From Arsukibacterium sp. UBA3155 (GTDB lineage: Bacteria; Pseudomonadota; Gammaproteobacteria; Enterobacterales; Alteromonadaceae), in contig DEYP01000028.1 in NCBI GenBank assembly GCA_002364615.1, positions 61,328 through 125,327 of the forward strand: a stretch of 64,000 bases of DNA, given 5' to 3'. The position numbers and the translations under genes were made by a program. This document shows positions 28,155-36,596 of the stretch, in pieces. The number at the start of each line of letters is the position of its first letter. The first letter of the stretch is position 1. A model generated the notes under the pieces. That model was not told where the DNA came from and searched no databases. It worked only from the letters and a program-made list of their open reading frames with translations.

Positions 28155-30401
28155 CTACGGTGATGTCAGTGAAAAACGCGCCAGCAAGCTATCTAACCTG
28201 GCGGGTTCCAGAGGCTTGAATACAATGTCATCCATACCAGCAGCGCGGTATGTTGCTATTTCTGCCGGCATCGCATGGGCGGTAAAAGCCACAATAGGTG
28301 TCTGACGATACTGTGGTAGTTGCCGCAACTGTTTGGTTATTTCCACCCCTGACATATCTGGCAGTTGAATATCCAACAGAATCATATCAAAACACTGCTC
28401 TTCACAGAGTAAAAAAACTTGTGCTGCAGAAGCAGCCGTATGCAACACCAGTGGTTTGTTTTTTAAAAGTACCTGCACAAATGCCAGATTAGTTTCATTG
28501 TCATCGACCACCAGAATATGCTGCAGGTTTGCTACTGTCGGCAGCTGGTTGCCTGCAGCCTGCACCACAGCCAGGCAGAACTGATCGCTGGCCTGCACCT
28601 TAGGTAGCGTTTGTTGCCATGCGCTCAGGCTGTCTGCGGCGGCGAAACACAACACCGCTTTTTGCTTGCGGGCATAGTCGGTTATGGTGTTCCAGTGCTG
28701 ACGCTCTGTCGCTGATGGTAAAAACAGCAATACTAAATCAAATTTTTTGCTTTGAATTAGCTGTTCCAGTTCACTGAGCGTATGACAGGTTGTCAGCTGA
28801 GAAGATATCGCATTAAGGGCTACGCTACGTTGCTGCAAACGTTCTTCGTCAGCATCAAAAACTAAAACATGCTGCAGCCTGTTTTGCGGGCTGACGGGTT
28901 CAGTCTGAACCACAGTGGTTAATTGCAAAATACAACCGAGCCCATCCAGAGATTGAAAGGTAAATTCCCCGCCCGCCTTTCTCATTGCTTTTAACAACGC
29001 GATATCCGCATCACTCCATTGCAAATCCAAAACATCATTTGTCTGAATCAGCTCACGGCAATGCGCTGGCAGGCCATTACCATTGCAACCGGCAGTTAAA
29101 CGTAAAACAGGCTGTTGTCCGGTTAACTGCAATTGAATCGAGAGGGTGATTTTACTTACGTCATCGCCGCGAAGCGATAACATAATTAACGCATGCAATT
29201 GTGAGCGCAACGTGCGGCCGCAAATCTTAACGGCATAAGACAGATTATCAGGATGCTCCTGCCAGTCCAGCATCACCGCCCCTGTGGCCGCTAATTCATT
29301 AAATTCGGCAATATACTGCCCCAGCCAATCACTCAGTTTAATCTGCGCCCCTTTAGCATCAGCATCTGCAAACTGATAGAATCCTGCCAATAAGTGCATT
29401 TGAGATAACCGTTGTAGCTGAATGTGCTGCAATTGATCACGTCGTTGCCATAGCAGCAGACTTTGCTCAAACCAATGGCAAATCTGACGTCGCTGCAGTT
29501 GTTGCTCTGTCATTAGACGGCTACGCTGCTGCTCAATCCCGGCCACTTCATTATTATGCTGCTGCACACGTTGATTGAGTTGTTGTATCAGTTGCTCAGT
29601 GTTTAACTGTTGCTGGTCAAGCTTGCTTGCGAGCTGGTTAAATGCTGACTGCAATGGCTTTAGTGCAGGGACCAGTTGCTGCGATATCTGACAGTCTGGC
29701 CGGGCATTTTGCAACCGTCGCAAGTTATGGGCTAATAATTCAACGTCTGTGGCCAGTCTTAATTGTTCGCGCCTGGTGGCGACACTACTGAATACCAGAC
29801 CGATGGCCAGAGCAGCGGTCAGCAAAGCTAAAGGAATAAGCCAGATAAGCCATGGCTGAGCTGTACTGAACACCACCACAATATAACCATTATCAGACAA
29901 TGGTGTGGCAATGGCAGGCTGCACAATTGCAAGCCCAGCACTGATCGGCAGCACCGCAATTTGCTTTCCCTGTCCATCTAATGTACTGACCTGATAGGTT
30001 TTTGGAGCTGTTGCCAGCACTGGCACCGTTGCGGTATCGACACTGCTGGCAATCAATTGCCGTTGTGAATTGTAAGCGGCAATCTGCTCTACCCCAAATG
30101 GCGAACTGACTTGAATTTGCTTGAGTTGATTCGCTAATTGCTGATGATTATTGTTAGCCGACAAGTTAGCCTGAACAGCATAGTTAACCGTAATGGCTAA
30201 TTGCTGGACTTGCTGTAATTGCTGGTTACGGTTTTCATTATTAAGCCATAGCACAACCAGCAGCCAGGCCAGCAGCAACGCAAGCAGCCAGGGTGCAATT
30301 AACTGTTTGAATGTATTTGTCAAAATGATATTGCCGTCATTCGGAATACCGTTACTATAATGCGAATTTGCGGTAGCAACAAGGGTTGTACCGCAGGACA
30401 C
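28155..30401 (-). CDS. Degenerate BarA-like hybrid sensor protein with intact C-terminal receiver
   Basis: A large membrane protein with two helices (about 33-53 and 183-205) bounding a periplasmic domain, a HAMP-like and Gln-rich coiled-coil region, then a segment with the outline of a histidine kinase. The phospho-accepting His motif is missing, the N-box Asn is absent (LRSQLHALIMLSLRGDD), and only a weak G-box (CNGNGLP) remains. A pseudo-receiver (about 510-610) lacks its Asp. The last domain (about 625-745) is a normal receiver: LVVDDNETN, MILLDIQLPDMSG and a later FKP lysine. The GTG at 30401 gives 748 residues. A promoter-like pair at 30354-30382 would favour a TTG at 30323 (722 residues). 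Partner unknown. Confidence 0.7.
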   Translation of the reverse strand: MSCGTTLVATANSHYSNGIPNDGNIILTNTFKQLIAPWLLALLLAWLLVVLWLNNENRNQQLQQVQQLAITVNYAVQANLSANNNHQQLANQLKQIQVSSPFGVEQIAAYNSQRQLIASSVDTATVPVLATAPKTYQVSTLDGQGKQIAVLPISAGLAIVQPAIATPLSDNGYIVVVFSTAQPWLIWLIPLALLTAALAIGLVFSSVATRREQLRLATDVELLAHNLRRLQNARPDCQISQQLVPALKPLQSAFNQLASKLDQQQLNTEQLIQQLNQRVQQHNNEVAGIEQQRSRLMTEQQLQRRQICHWFEQSLLLWQRRDQLQHIQLQRLSQMHLLAGFYQFADADAKGAQIKLSDWLGQYIAEFNELAATGAVMLDWQEHPDNLSYAVKICGRTLRSQLHALIMLSLRGDDVSKITLSIQLQLTGQQPVLRLTAGCNGNGLPAHCRELIQTNDVLDLQWSDADIALLKAMRKAGGEFTFQSLDGLGCILQLTTVVQTEPVSPQNRLQHVLVFDADEERLQQRSVALNAISSQLTTCHTLSELEQLIQSKKFDLVLLFLPSATERQHWNTITDYARKQKAVLCFAAADSLSAWQQTLPKVQASDQFCLAVVQAAGNQLPTVANLQHILVVDDNETNLAFVQVLLKNKPLVLHTAASAAQVFLLCEEQCFDMILLDIQLPDMSGVEITKQLRQLPQYRQTPIVAFTAHAMPAEIATYRAAGMDDIVFKPLEPARLDSLLARFSLTSP
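30354..30382 (-). promoter_or_regulatory. Candidate promoter of the degenerate hybrid sensor gene
   Basis: On the minus strand TTGTTG (30377-30382) and TATAGT (30354-30359) are 17 bases apart. If it is used, transcription starts inside the longest reading frame and translation would begin at the TTG at 30323. Sequence match only. Confidence 0.4.
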
Positions 30402-30434
30402 AGACCAACAGCAATGGGTTAGTTACCGACCGGT

Positions 30435-31208
30435 TTAGAAATGTAATTCTACCCCGGCAAAGACCCCTTTAAAATCGAGGTTGCTGTAGAGATTGTCAAG
30501 ATCATCCAGACGCAAATTAACTGCCCGGTAACCCACTTTCAACCGGATATCTACCGTCAACGAATCGACAACCTCGTAGCCGATACCCGCTTGCAAATCG
30601 TACATTCTGCTGTCGCTCCAACCAACATAGCTGCCTTGTGCAAACACATCAAGTCCGGTCAACGGTAAACCTACTTTACTGCTGACGTACACCATCGGTA
30701 GCCATTGCGACACTGACTCTTCACCCTGCAAACCATCTTCTGCCTGCTCTTCCAGAGACGCGTAACCCTTAATATGCTTGCCATTCAAGCCCAGATCCAA
30801 TGCAACAACACTGTTATCTAAAATTTCGTAATACAACACCACATCGGTATTGGTCAGATCTACCTGATTCCTGACCGAGGTATTCACGGTAAACGCTTCA
30901 CCCGCAAAACTAAATTGCCCATCAATTAACGTTACGCCCTCGGCTTGCAGTTGATTATGAGCCAGCCGGATATTCGGCAGTACCGGGATCGGGTGTTCCA
31001 AAGCGATAAAATACGAACCCTGGTTTTTAGAATCAAAATTAAAGGTAGGTGCAGGTTCGCTATTACCAAAACTTCCACTTACCTCTGAGCGCCAGCCATC
31101 ACCACCAAGATACAGGCCAAGCAGCGTATCAGCGGACGCCTGACTGGTAATGAGCAGGGAACCAAGTGCTAACGACAATGCTGCTTTATTCATGGTGCTT
31201 TTCTTCAT
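30435..31208 (-). CDS. TIGR04219 family outer-membrane beta-barrel protein
   Basis: A 257-residue exported protein with a signal peptide (about 1-26, cleaved after SQASA). The mature part alternates hydrophobic and polar residues in beta-strand fashion, contains the family-like segment LLGLYLGGDGWRSEVSG at its start, and ends in VELHF, a terminal Phe as required for outer-membrane barrel assembly. Length and pattern fit TIGR04219. The ATG at 31208 has AGGG upstream. It lies five bases after the DUF2333 gene and is the last of a minus-strand cluster that also holds a copper chaperone. Function unknown. Confidence 0.78.
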   Translation of the reverse strand: MKKSTMNKAALSLALGSLLITSQASADTLLGLYLGGDGWRSEVSGSFGNSEPAPTFNFDSKNQGSYFIALEHPIPVLPNIRLAHNQLQAEGVTLIDGQFSFAGEAFTVNTSVRNQVDLTNTDVVLYYEILDNSVVALDLGLNGKHIKGYASLEEQAEDGLQGEESVSQWLPMVYVSSKVGLPLTGLDVFAQGSYVGWSDSRMYDLQAGIGYEVVDSLTVDIRLKVGYRAVNLRLDDLDNLYSNLDFKGVFAGVELHF

Positions 31209-31213
31209 ATTGT

Positions 31214-32191
31214 TTACCCTTGTATCAATAATTCTGATAGATCAATCAGTGCTGCATTTGCCCGGGATATGTAATTTGCCATCACCAGACTGTGGTTGGC
31301 GAGCAAACCAAAGCCGCTGCCATTTAATACCATCGGGCTCCATATCGGTTGTTGTGTTGCTTCCAGTTCCCGGATAATTTGTTGTAAACTTACCATAGCG
31401 TTGCGCCGGTGCAGCACTTCAGCAAAATCCACTTCTACTGCTTTTAAATAATGTAGTAGTGCCCAGGCTGCACCGCGTGCCTCATAAAATTCATCATCAA
31501 TTTTCCACCAACTGGTTTTTACCCGCTGCTGGCCCGGCGCATTTGTAGATTGCCGTGCGCCAACATCACCGGCCAAATCTGTATTTAACCGGTCCTGACC
31601 GACACTGGCACTTAGTCTCTGTGAATAGCTTCCTAAGCGCTTTTCGACATTCTTTAACCAATCCCTCAAATTGTCAGCTCTGGCATAAAACTGGCTTTCG
31701 GGCAACGTACTGTCGGACAACGCATTGCGGTAGAGGTACAGCTGATTGATCGCTTTACGATACTCAGACTCTGCACTGGGAATAGCCCAGCTGCGATGAT
31801 CGATATTAAATTGTGGCTGCGCCACTTTTAAAAACTCATTCTCAGCAGACTGTGATTGTGACCGGCTAAAGTCTTTACGAAATGCCAGCGCCAGATCACG
31901 AGACATTTCAAGCACACCAAACTCCCAGGCGGCCATATTGTCGAGCAAACTAAACGGAGGCAGAATATCATTTGCCAAATATCCACCCGGTTTATCCAGC
32001 AACGTTTCCGTCACTTGAATCAGGGCGGTAGTTGTTGTGTATCCTACCCGGGACGCTGCATTGCCGCTTAGCTGAGTTTGTTGTAACTGTTCCGTCATCA
32101 CTGCAGGCTCTCGGCTTACCCACCAACTTGTCACCACAAAAATAAATAACACCAGGCCCAGCGCCAGGTAACTCATATTACGTTTATTCAT
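31214..32191 (-). CDS. DUF2333 family membrane-anchored protein
   Basis: A 325-residue protein with a single N-terminal membrane anchor (about 8-25) and a soluble, mostly helical part outside. It has the DUF2333 stretches GYLANDILPP, NMAAWEFGVLEMSRDL and TSWWKIDDEFYEARGAAWALLHYL. The role of the family is unknown; it is common in marine gammaproteobacteria. The gene is nine bases downstream of the PCu(A)C chaperone gene and five upstream of the barrel protein, which suggests one transcript and a shared cell-envelope setting. Confidence 0.8.
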   Translation of the reverse strand: MNKRNMSYLALGLVLFIFVVTSWWVSREPAVMTEQLQQTQLSGNAASRVGYTTTTALIQVTETLLDKPGGYLANDILPPFSLLDNMAAWEFGVLEMSRDLALAFRKDFSRSQSQSAENEFLKVAQPQFNIDHRSWAIPSAESEYRKAINQLYLYRNALSDSTLPESQFYARADNLRDWLKNVEKRLGSYSQRLSASVGQDRLNTDLAGDVGARQSTNAPGQQRVKTSWWKIDDEFYEARGAAWALLHYLKAVEVDFAEVLHRRNAMVSLQQIIRELEATQQPIWSPMVLNGSGFGLLANHSLVMANYISRANAALIDLSELLIQG

Positions 32192-32200
32192 TACATATCC

Positions 32201-32629
32201 TTAGCGACGTGGCATTTCGGTTAGCGGCATACTTAACTCAAGTTGCTGACCATTGCTAAAAGTCAGGGATAGATTAACACTCTCCCCCACTAACAAGGGT
32301 TGCAGCGGGTCAAACAGCATCAGATGCAAGCCGCCGGGTTGTAACGTAACACTGGTATTGGCTTCAATAGCGATATGGGGTATCTGCTCCATTCTCATGA
32401 CACCGTCCTGATGGCTATGTTGATGCAACTCAGCCCGTTCAAAGGCGCTACTTTTAACAGCAGTTAAACTGACGGTTTCAGCGGTATTATTCTGGATGGT
32501 AAAATAACCTGCGGTTACTGTCCGGCCGGGCATTGGCACCCTGACCTGGCCATCAGCGACGATAAGTTCTGCGCCATTCGCAGCCAAACCGATTACCGCT
32601 ATAGCCATCAAAAATATCAATCTGATCAT
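32201..32629 (-). CDS. Periplasmic copper chaperone PCu(A)C
   Basis: PCu(A)C proteins hold Cu(I) in the periplasm and help load the Cu(A) or Cu(B) site of cytochrome oxidase. The 142-residue product has a signal peptide (about 1-19). The metal motif H-x10-M-x21-H-x-M is present: the first His in ELHQHSHQ, the Met in MRMEQIP, and the last pair in PGGLHLML. I chose the ATG at 32629, preceded by GGGAG. No Sco1 gene or oxidase gene is in the window. Confidence 0.88.
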   Translation of the reverse strand: MIRLIFLMAIAVIGLAANGAELIVADGQVRVPMPGRTVTAGYFTIQNNTAETVSLTAVKSSAFERAELHQHSHQDGVMRMEQIPHIAIEANTSVTLQPGGLHLMLFDPLQPLLVGESVNLSLTFSNGQQLELSMPLTEMPRR

Positions 32630-32734
32630 GTTACGCTCCCTTAACAAATTTAGTTTATCTTACACCAAATAAGGGCAGCTGGCAGCGACCAGTAGCAAAG
32701 TTATCGAACGAAACATCGGTGGGGCCCGGTACAG

Positions 32735-32857
32735 CTAGCTCCGGGTTTTTTGCCATGACAACAAAATTGGCGTCACGACGCTCCACAGCAGGAACGCCGA
32801 CAACATAGTGACAACCGGCAGCAGATACAGCAGTAATAAGCTGCTTGCGGTCATCAT
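32735..32857 (-). CDS. Candidate 40-residue single-helix membrane peptide
   Basis: This small reading frame begins four bases after the stop of the preceding signal-peptide protein, at one of two adjacent ATG codons (32857 or 32854). The product has one long hydrophobic stretch (LLLLYLLPVVTMLSAFLLW and on) with no charge for about 33 residues, then a basic end WQKTRS, the usual shape of a bacterial small membrane protein with the tail inside. The ribosome-binding site is weak (GAG seven bases upstream), so coupling to the upstream gene would be needed. I do not recognise it. Chance is possible for a frame this short. Confidence 0.4.
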   Translation of the reverse strand: MMTASSLLLLYLLPVVTMLSAFLLWSVVTPILLSWQKTRS

Positions 32858-32860
32858 CAC

Positions 32861-33121
32861 TTACTCTACCGCAGGTGTTGAGTCGGCTTTAGTAGGCGTC
32901 TCTTTATGCTCGGCAAGTTTATTATCAGCATTAAATAACTGGCGAACGTCTGCAGCGGCTTGTTCCATTGCCTGGCGCGCCTGTTTGGCAACGGTAATTT
33001 TTAAATCAGCCAACTGATTCGCAGCCATTTGTTGTAAAGCCTCTGTTGCAGGGTTAGCTTGAACCGGGGCAGCAGTGAACATAACGGCAGCAGTTAACGT
33101 TAAAGCAGCTAAAGTTTTCAT
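32861..33121 (-). CDS. Small exported protein, 86 residues
   Basis: The product starts with a clear signal peptide (MKTLAALTLTAAVMFTAAPVQA, cleaved near residue 22). The mature part of about 64 residues is helical and rich in Ala, Gln and Lys (EALQQMAANQLADL, QARQAMEQAAADV), with an acidic, disordered C-terminus. No family is recognised. I chose the ATG at 33121, with AAGGA eight bases upstream, over the ATG five codons earlier. It heads the minus-strand group leading to the copper chaperone. Confidence 0.65.
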   Translation of the reverse strand: MKTLAALTLTAAVMFTAAPVQANPATEALQQMAANQLADLKITVAKQARQAMEQAAADVRQLFNADNKLAEHKETPTKADSTPAVE

Positions 33122-33342
33122 TTTATATTCCTTCATAATAGTTAAATAAGTTGATACTACAACTTAGCTATTACAAAGCTTATGCCAACTTTAGATAAAC
33201 AGTAACAAGCTGATTTAAAGCACTATTTTTATAAATAAAGCGACATTGGTTTTTTGCAAAACCAAGGCAAAACCAAAAAGTGGTGAAATTAACTACTCAA
33301 TTAGTCAATTTCTTCACACTGGATTCAGCCTGCGTTTTTTAG

Positions 33343-34305
33343 TTAGTTTTCTGGTACAAATCCCAGTGCCTGTACTAACACTTCTGGTCCGGCACTGGCT
33401 AAATGACCATTTTCACTCAGGTGACGGCGCCATAATCTGGCACCAGGCAACCCCTGAAACAATCCAAGCATATGGCGGGCAATGTGCCAGAAACGTGCCC
33501 CTTGCTGCATTTGCTGTTCGATATAAGGCAACATGGCCCGCACGAGTTCATGCTGACTTAGCGCGCGCGGTTCATCGTGATAAATAAAGTGGTCAACCTG
33601 GCTAAGTAAATAAGGGTTGGTATAGGCTTCACGTCCTACCATGACGCCGTCGACCAGGCTGAGTTGATAATTAACGTCGTCCAGGGTTTTGATGCCACCG
33701 TTAATACTGATATCGAGCTGTGGGAAATCTTTCTTTAATTGATGTACTCTTGGATAGTCCAGCTCAGGGATTTCCCGGTTCTCTTTTGGACTTAAGCCTT
33801 TTAACCACGCTTTGCGGGCATGAACAATAAACTGCTGGCAGCCGGCATCCGCTATGGTACCGACAAAGTCGGTTAAAAACTGGTAACTGTCGAGCTCATC
33901 AATGCCAATCCGACTTTTTACCGTCACCGGTATCGAAACTGTATCCAACATCGCGCTGACGCAACTGGCAACGAGTTCTGGTTTCGCCATTAAACAGGCA
34001 CCGAACAACCCATTTTGTACCCGATCAGACGGGCAACCAACATTAATATTAACCGCGTCATAACCGCGCTGCTCAGCCATCCTGGCACACTGGGCCATCT
34101 CGGCCGGGTTAGAACCACCTAATTGCAAAACCAGCGGATGCTCCTGCTCGTTAAAAGCAAGATAATCTCCTTTGCCATGAATGAGTGCGCCAGTAGTCAC
34201 CATCTCGGTATATAAAACAGCATGCTTTGTCATCAGCCGGTGAAAATAGCGGCAATGCCTATCGGTCCAATCCAGCATGGGGGCGACAGAGAATTTATGA
34301 TCCAT
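33343..34305 (-). CDS. dusA: tRNA-dihydrouridine(20/20a) synthase
   Basis: DusA reduces uridine 20 and 20a in the tRNA D-loop with FMN and NADPH. The 320-residue protein has [17 protein letters not shown] at the flavin site, [17 protein letters not shown] with the catalytic Cys, [19 protein letters not shown], and SINGGIKTL and [11 protein letters not shown] for phosphate binding, all diagnostic of DusA. The start is uncertain: the ATG at 34305 begins the homology, though it has no strong ribosome-binding site, and a frame extension reaches 34374. It diverges from zur. Confidence 0.95.
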   Translation of the reverse strand: MDHKFSVAPMLDWTDRHCRYFHRLMTKHAVLYTEMVTTGALIHGKGDYLAFNEQEHPLVLQLGGSNPAEMAQCARMAEQRGYDAVNINVGCPSDRVQNGLFGACLMAKPELVASCVSAMLDTVSIPVTVKSRIGIDELDSYQFLTDFVGTIADAGCQQFIVHARKAWLKGLSPKENREIPELDYPRVHQLKKDFPQLDISINGGIKTLDDVNYQLSLVDGVMVGREAYTNPYLLSQVDHFIYHDEPRALSQHELVRAMLPYIEQQMQQGARFWHIARHMLGLFQGLPGARLWRRHLSENGHLASAGPEVLVQALGFVPEN

Positions 34306-34485
34306 AGAGTGAATAGCCAATAGTCGTGTACCTGCTCTAAGCAATAGCGTATTAAGCGGCGTATTGTACATCAATAGCGCTCAAAATTGACCGTCATCTG
34401 GCAATTAACAACAAGCACTTTGCGTGGAACTTATATCGCATTATGCTACACTGCGAACCACTGCTGCCATGAGATAATATTACGT

Positions 34486-34926
34486 ATGTCGACAGAATCA
34501 TTAGTAAGCCGGGCGAAAACAATTTGCGATAAAAATGGCGCGCGCTTTACCTCTATCCGGGAAAAAGTATTTCGGTTAATGGCGGAAACTGATGGTGGCA
34601 TGGGCGCTTATGACTTGCTGGAGCGATTAAAATTAACCGAGCCTGCCGCGAAACCTGCCACCATTTATCGTGCACTGGAGTTTTTGACCGAACAGGGTTT
34701 TATTCATAAAATTGAATCCAGCAATGCCTTTATGTTGTGTCATCACTTTGGTCATCACCATCCGGCGCAGTTACTAATCTGTGACAGTTGCGGCAGCGTG
34801 AGCGAATTGCATTCTGATGTCCTGCAACAGGAGTTCAGCGCACTTGCTACAAAGCAGGGCTTTCAAATTAAACACCAGACCATTGAAGCTCATGGCTTTT
34901 GCCATAAATGCCAGCAAGTTGCATAA
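34486..34926 (+). CDS. zur: Zinc uptake regulator Zur (Fur family)
   Basis: Zur represses zinc-import and zinc-sparing genes when zinc is plentiful. The 146-residue protein has a winged helix (about 1-85; AKPATIYRALEFL is the recognition region) and the Fur dimer domain with FGHHHPAQLLICDSCGSV and the C-terminal CHKCQ. The two CxxC pairs form the structural zinc site, and HHFGHHH fits the regulatory site; the ALEFLTEQGFIHKIES segment is Zur-like. I chose the ATG at 34486, where homology begins. A candidate Zur target with an operator lies at 61.9 kb. Confidence 0.9.
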   Translation: MSTESLVSRAKTICDKNGARFTSIREKVFRLMAETDGGMGAYDLLERLKLTEPAAKPATIYRALEFLTEQGFIHKIESSNAFMLCHHFGHHHPAQLLICDSCGSVSELHSDVLQQEFSALATKQGFQIKHQTIEAHGFCHKCQQVA

Positions 34927-35028
34927 ATTATCGTAAAATCATAAGCTGGCTTGTAGGATCAACTAATTGCTCCTAATCTTATACTGGCTTGCTGGAATCA
35001 TCCAACCAAAAATTTACAGGCGCGCTCC

Positions 35029-35493
35029 ATGAATGTTGAGTATATAAACCCGTTTCTGTCTTCTCTTGTTAACGTATTAGCCACCATGGCCAATACCACT
35101 ATTGTGCCGGGCCAGCCCCGAATAAAAAAAGATGAAGTGGCGCGTGGCGATGTGTCAGGGTTAATTGGCATGGTAGGTAGTGACATCAAAGGCTCGTTCT
35201 CCGTCAGTTTTGAAGAAAGTCTGGCATTGGAAGTTATGTACCGGATGCTGGGTGAAAAACCGAAAACTATTGATGCCGATGTTACCGATATGGTCGGTGA
35301 AATAACCAATATGGTCACCGGCGGCGCCAAGCGCATTTTAGGCGATAAGGGTTATGAGTTCTCGATGGCGACCCCCATCGTTGTGTCGGGTAAAGCCCAC
35401 ACCATTACGCATAAATGTGAAGGTCCGACGATATTAATGCCGTTTAACTCAGAGTTTGGCAAAGTTCATATTGAAGTCAGCTTTGACAAGTAA
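35029..35493 (+). CDS. CheX-family CheY-P phosphatase-like protein
   Basis: A soluble 154-residue protein of the CheC/CheX/FliY fold. The catalytic signature [D/S]xxxExxN is present in DMVGEITNMVTGGAK (about 87-101), where Glu and Asn would act on phospho-CheY or another phosphorylated receiver. A single such motif is the CheX arrangement. No chemotaxis gene is adjacent; it stands alone after zur, converging with alr. Phosphatase activity is inferred from the motif. Confidence 0.82.
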   Translation: MNVEYINPFLSSLVNVLATMANTTIVPGQPRIKKDEVARGDVSGLIGMVGSDIKGSFSVSFEESLALEVMYRMLGEKPKTIDADVTDMVGEITNMVTGGAKRILGDKGYEFSMATPIVVSGKAHTITHKCEGPTILMPFNSEFGKVHIEVSFDK

Positions 35494-35504
35494 CCCCTGA
35501 GTAT

Positions 35505-36596
35505 TCAGTTAAGTAAGGTTGTAATATAGCGATAATCAACGCGTGGGGTGATATTGCAAAGTAGCTCATAAGGAATAGTATCGGCGCATTCTGCCACGCG
35601 CTCAATTGCCAGCTCCGGGCCCCACAATACAGCTTCGGCACCAATTGCCTCAATAGGACTTTCGCCCAAATCTACCGTAATCATATCCATTGATACCCGG
35701 CCAACCAGCTTTACCTCCCGCCCTGCCAGCCAGACTGGCGTGTTATTCCTGGCATGGCGCGGATAACCGTCACCATAGCCAATAGCAATAACACCAATCC
35801 AGGTTGTCGCGGTTGCTTGCCAGTGGCCACCGTAGCCGACTGTTTCGCCTTGCTTAACCTGGCGCATGGCAATCAATCTGCTGCTTAAACGCATAACGGG
35901 GTGCAACAAATGCTGCTGGCCCTGCTGATTTGGCAGGGGAGAAATACCATGCAGCATCAAGCCGGGGCGCACCCAGTCGCCATGACTTTGTGGCAAGCTG
36001 ATAATAGCCGCACTGTTGGCCAGGCTTTGCTGTTCGGCTTTGTCGTTGCAAAGCTGTTGAAACATGGCAAGTTGCTGCTCAGTTTTTGCCGAACCTGGTA
36101 TATCGGCACAGCAAAAGTGGCTCATTAGCCGAATTCCGGGTTGTACCGTTGGACATTGCCATAAACGCCGATAAAACTCAGCAAACTGCTCTGGCGCTAT
36201 ACCCAAACGGTGCATACCAGTATCAATTTTTAACCAGACTTTAAGCTGGCCATCTAATTCCGCCTGCTCAAGTGCCTGCAATTGCAGTTCATTATGCACT
36301 ACGCTCTGCAGATTATTAGCCAGCAAAATAGGTAATTCTGCGGCTTCGTAAAAGCCTTCCAGTAATACAATTGGCTTAACAATGCCGCCGGTTCGAAGCG
36401 CCAGCGCTTCATCTATTCTGGCTACAGCAAAAGCATCTGCGTCAGTTAATGCCTGCGCTACTTTTACCAGGCCATGACCATACGCATTCGCTTTTAGTAC
36501 TGCCAGCACTTTGCTCGCAGGCGCTAATTGCTGCACCCGGCGTAAGTTATGGCTAAGGGCAGCCAGATTAATTTGTGCTACCGGCCGGCGTGACAT
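35505..36596 (-). CDS. alr: Alanine racemase
   Basis: Alr interconverts L- and D-alanine to supply peptidoglycan. The 363-residue protein has the cofactor lysine in VLKANAYGHG (Lys-35), the catalytic Tyr in VGYGGHW, and IGYGDGYPR and VSMDMITVD in the C-terminal half, as expected. Its ATG shares one base with the dnaB stop, so it is translated from the dnaB transcript, as in many gammaproteobacteria. Confidence 0.96.
   Translation of the reverse strand: MSRRPVAQINLAALSHNLRRVQQLAPASKVLAVLKANAYGHGLVKVAQALTDADAFAVARIDEALALRTGGIVKPIVLLEGFYEAAELPILLANNLQSVVHNELQLQALEQAELDGQLKVWLKIDTGMHRLGIAPEQFAEFYRRLWQCPTVQPGIRLMSHFCCADIPGSAKTEQQLAMFQQLCNDKAEQQSLANSAAIISLPQSHGDWVRPGLMLHGISPLPNQQGQQHLLHPVMRLSSRLIAMRQVKQGETVGYGGHWQATATTWIGVIAIGYGDGYPRHARNNTPVWLAGREVKLVGRVSMDMITVDLGESPIEAIGAEAVLWGPELAIERVAECADTIPYELLCNITPRVDYRYITTLLN

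Noticed and set aside
32725-32751. Plus-strand terminator-like hairpin CCCGG...CCGGG followed by TTTTTT.
   Set aside because: No plus-strand gene lies upstream within several kilobases, the stem is only five base pairs, and it overlaps the end of the candidate 40-residue frame on the other strand.
34470-34487. Palindrome TAATATTA just before zur, as a possible autoregulatory Zur box.
   Set aside because: Only eight bases are symmetric and the flanks do not match the GTTATA/TATAAC half-sites, unlike the site at 61.9 kb.
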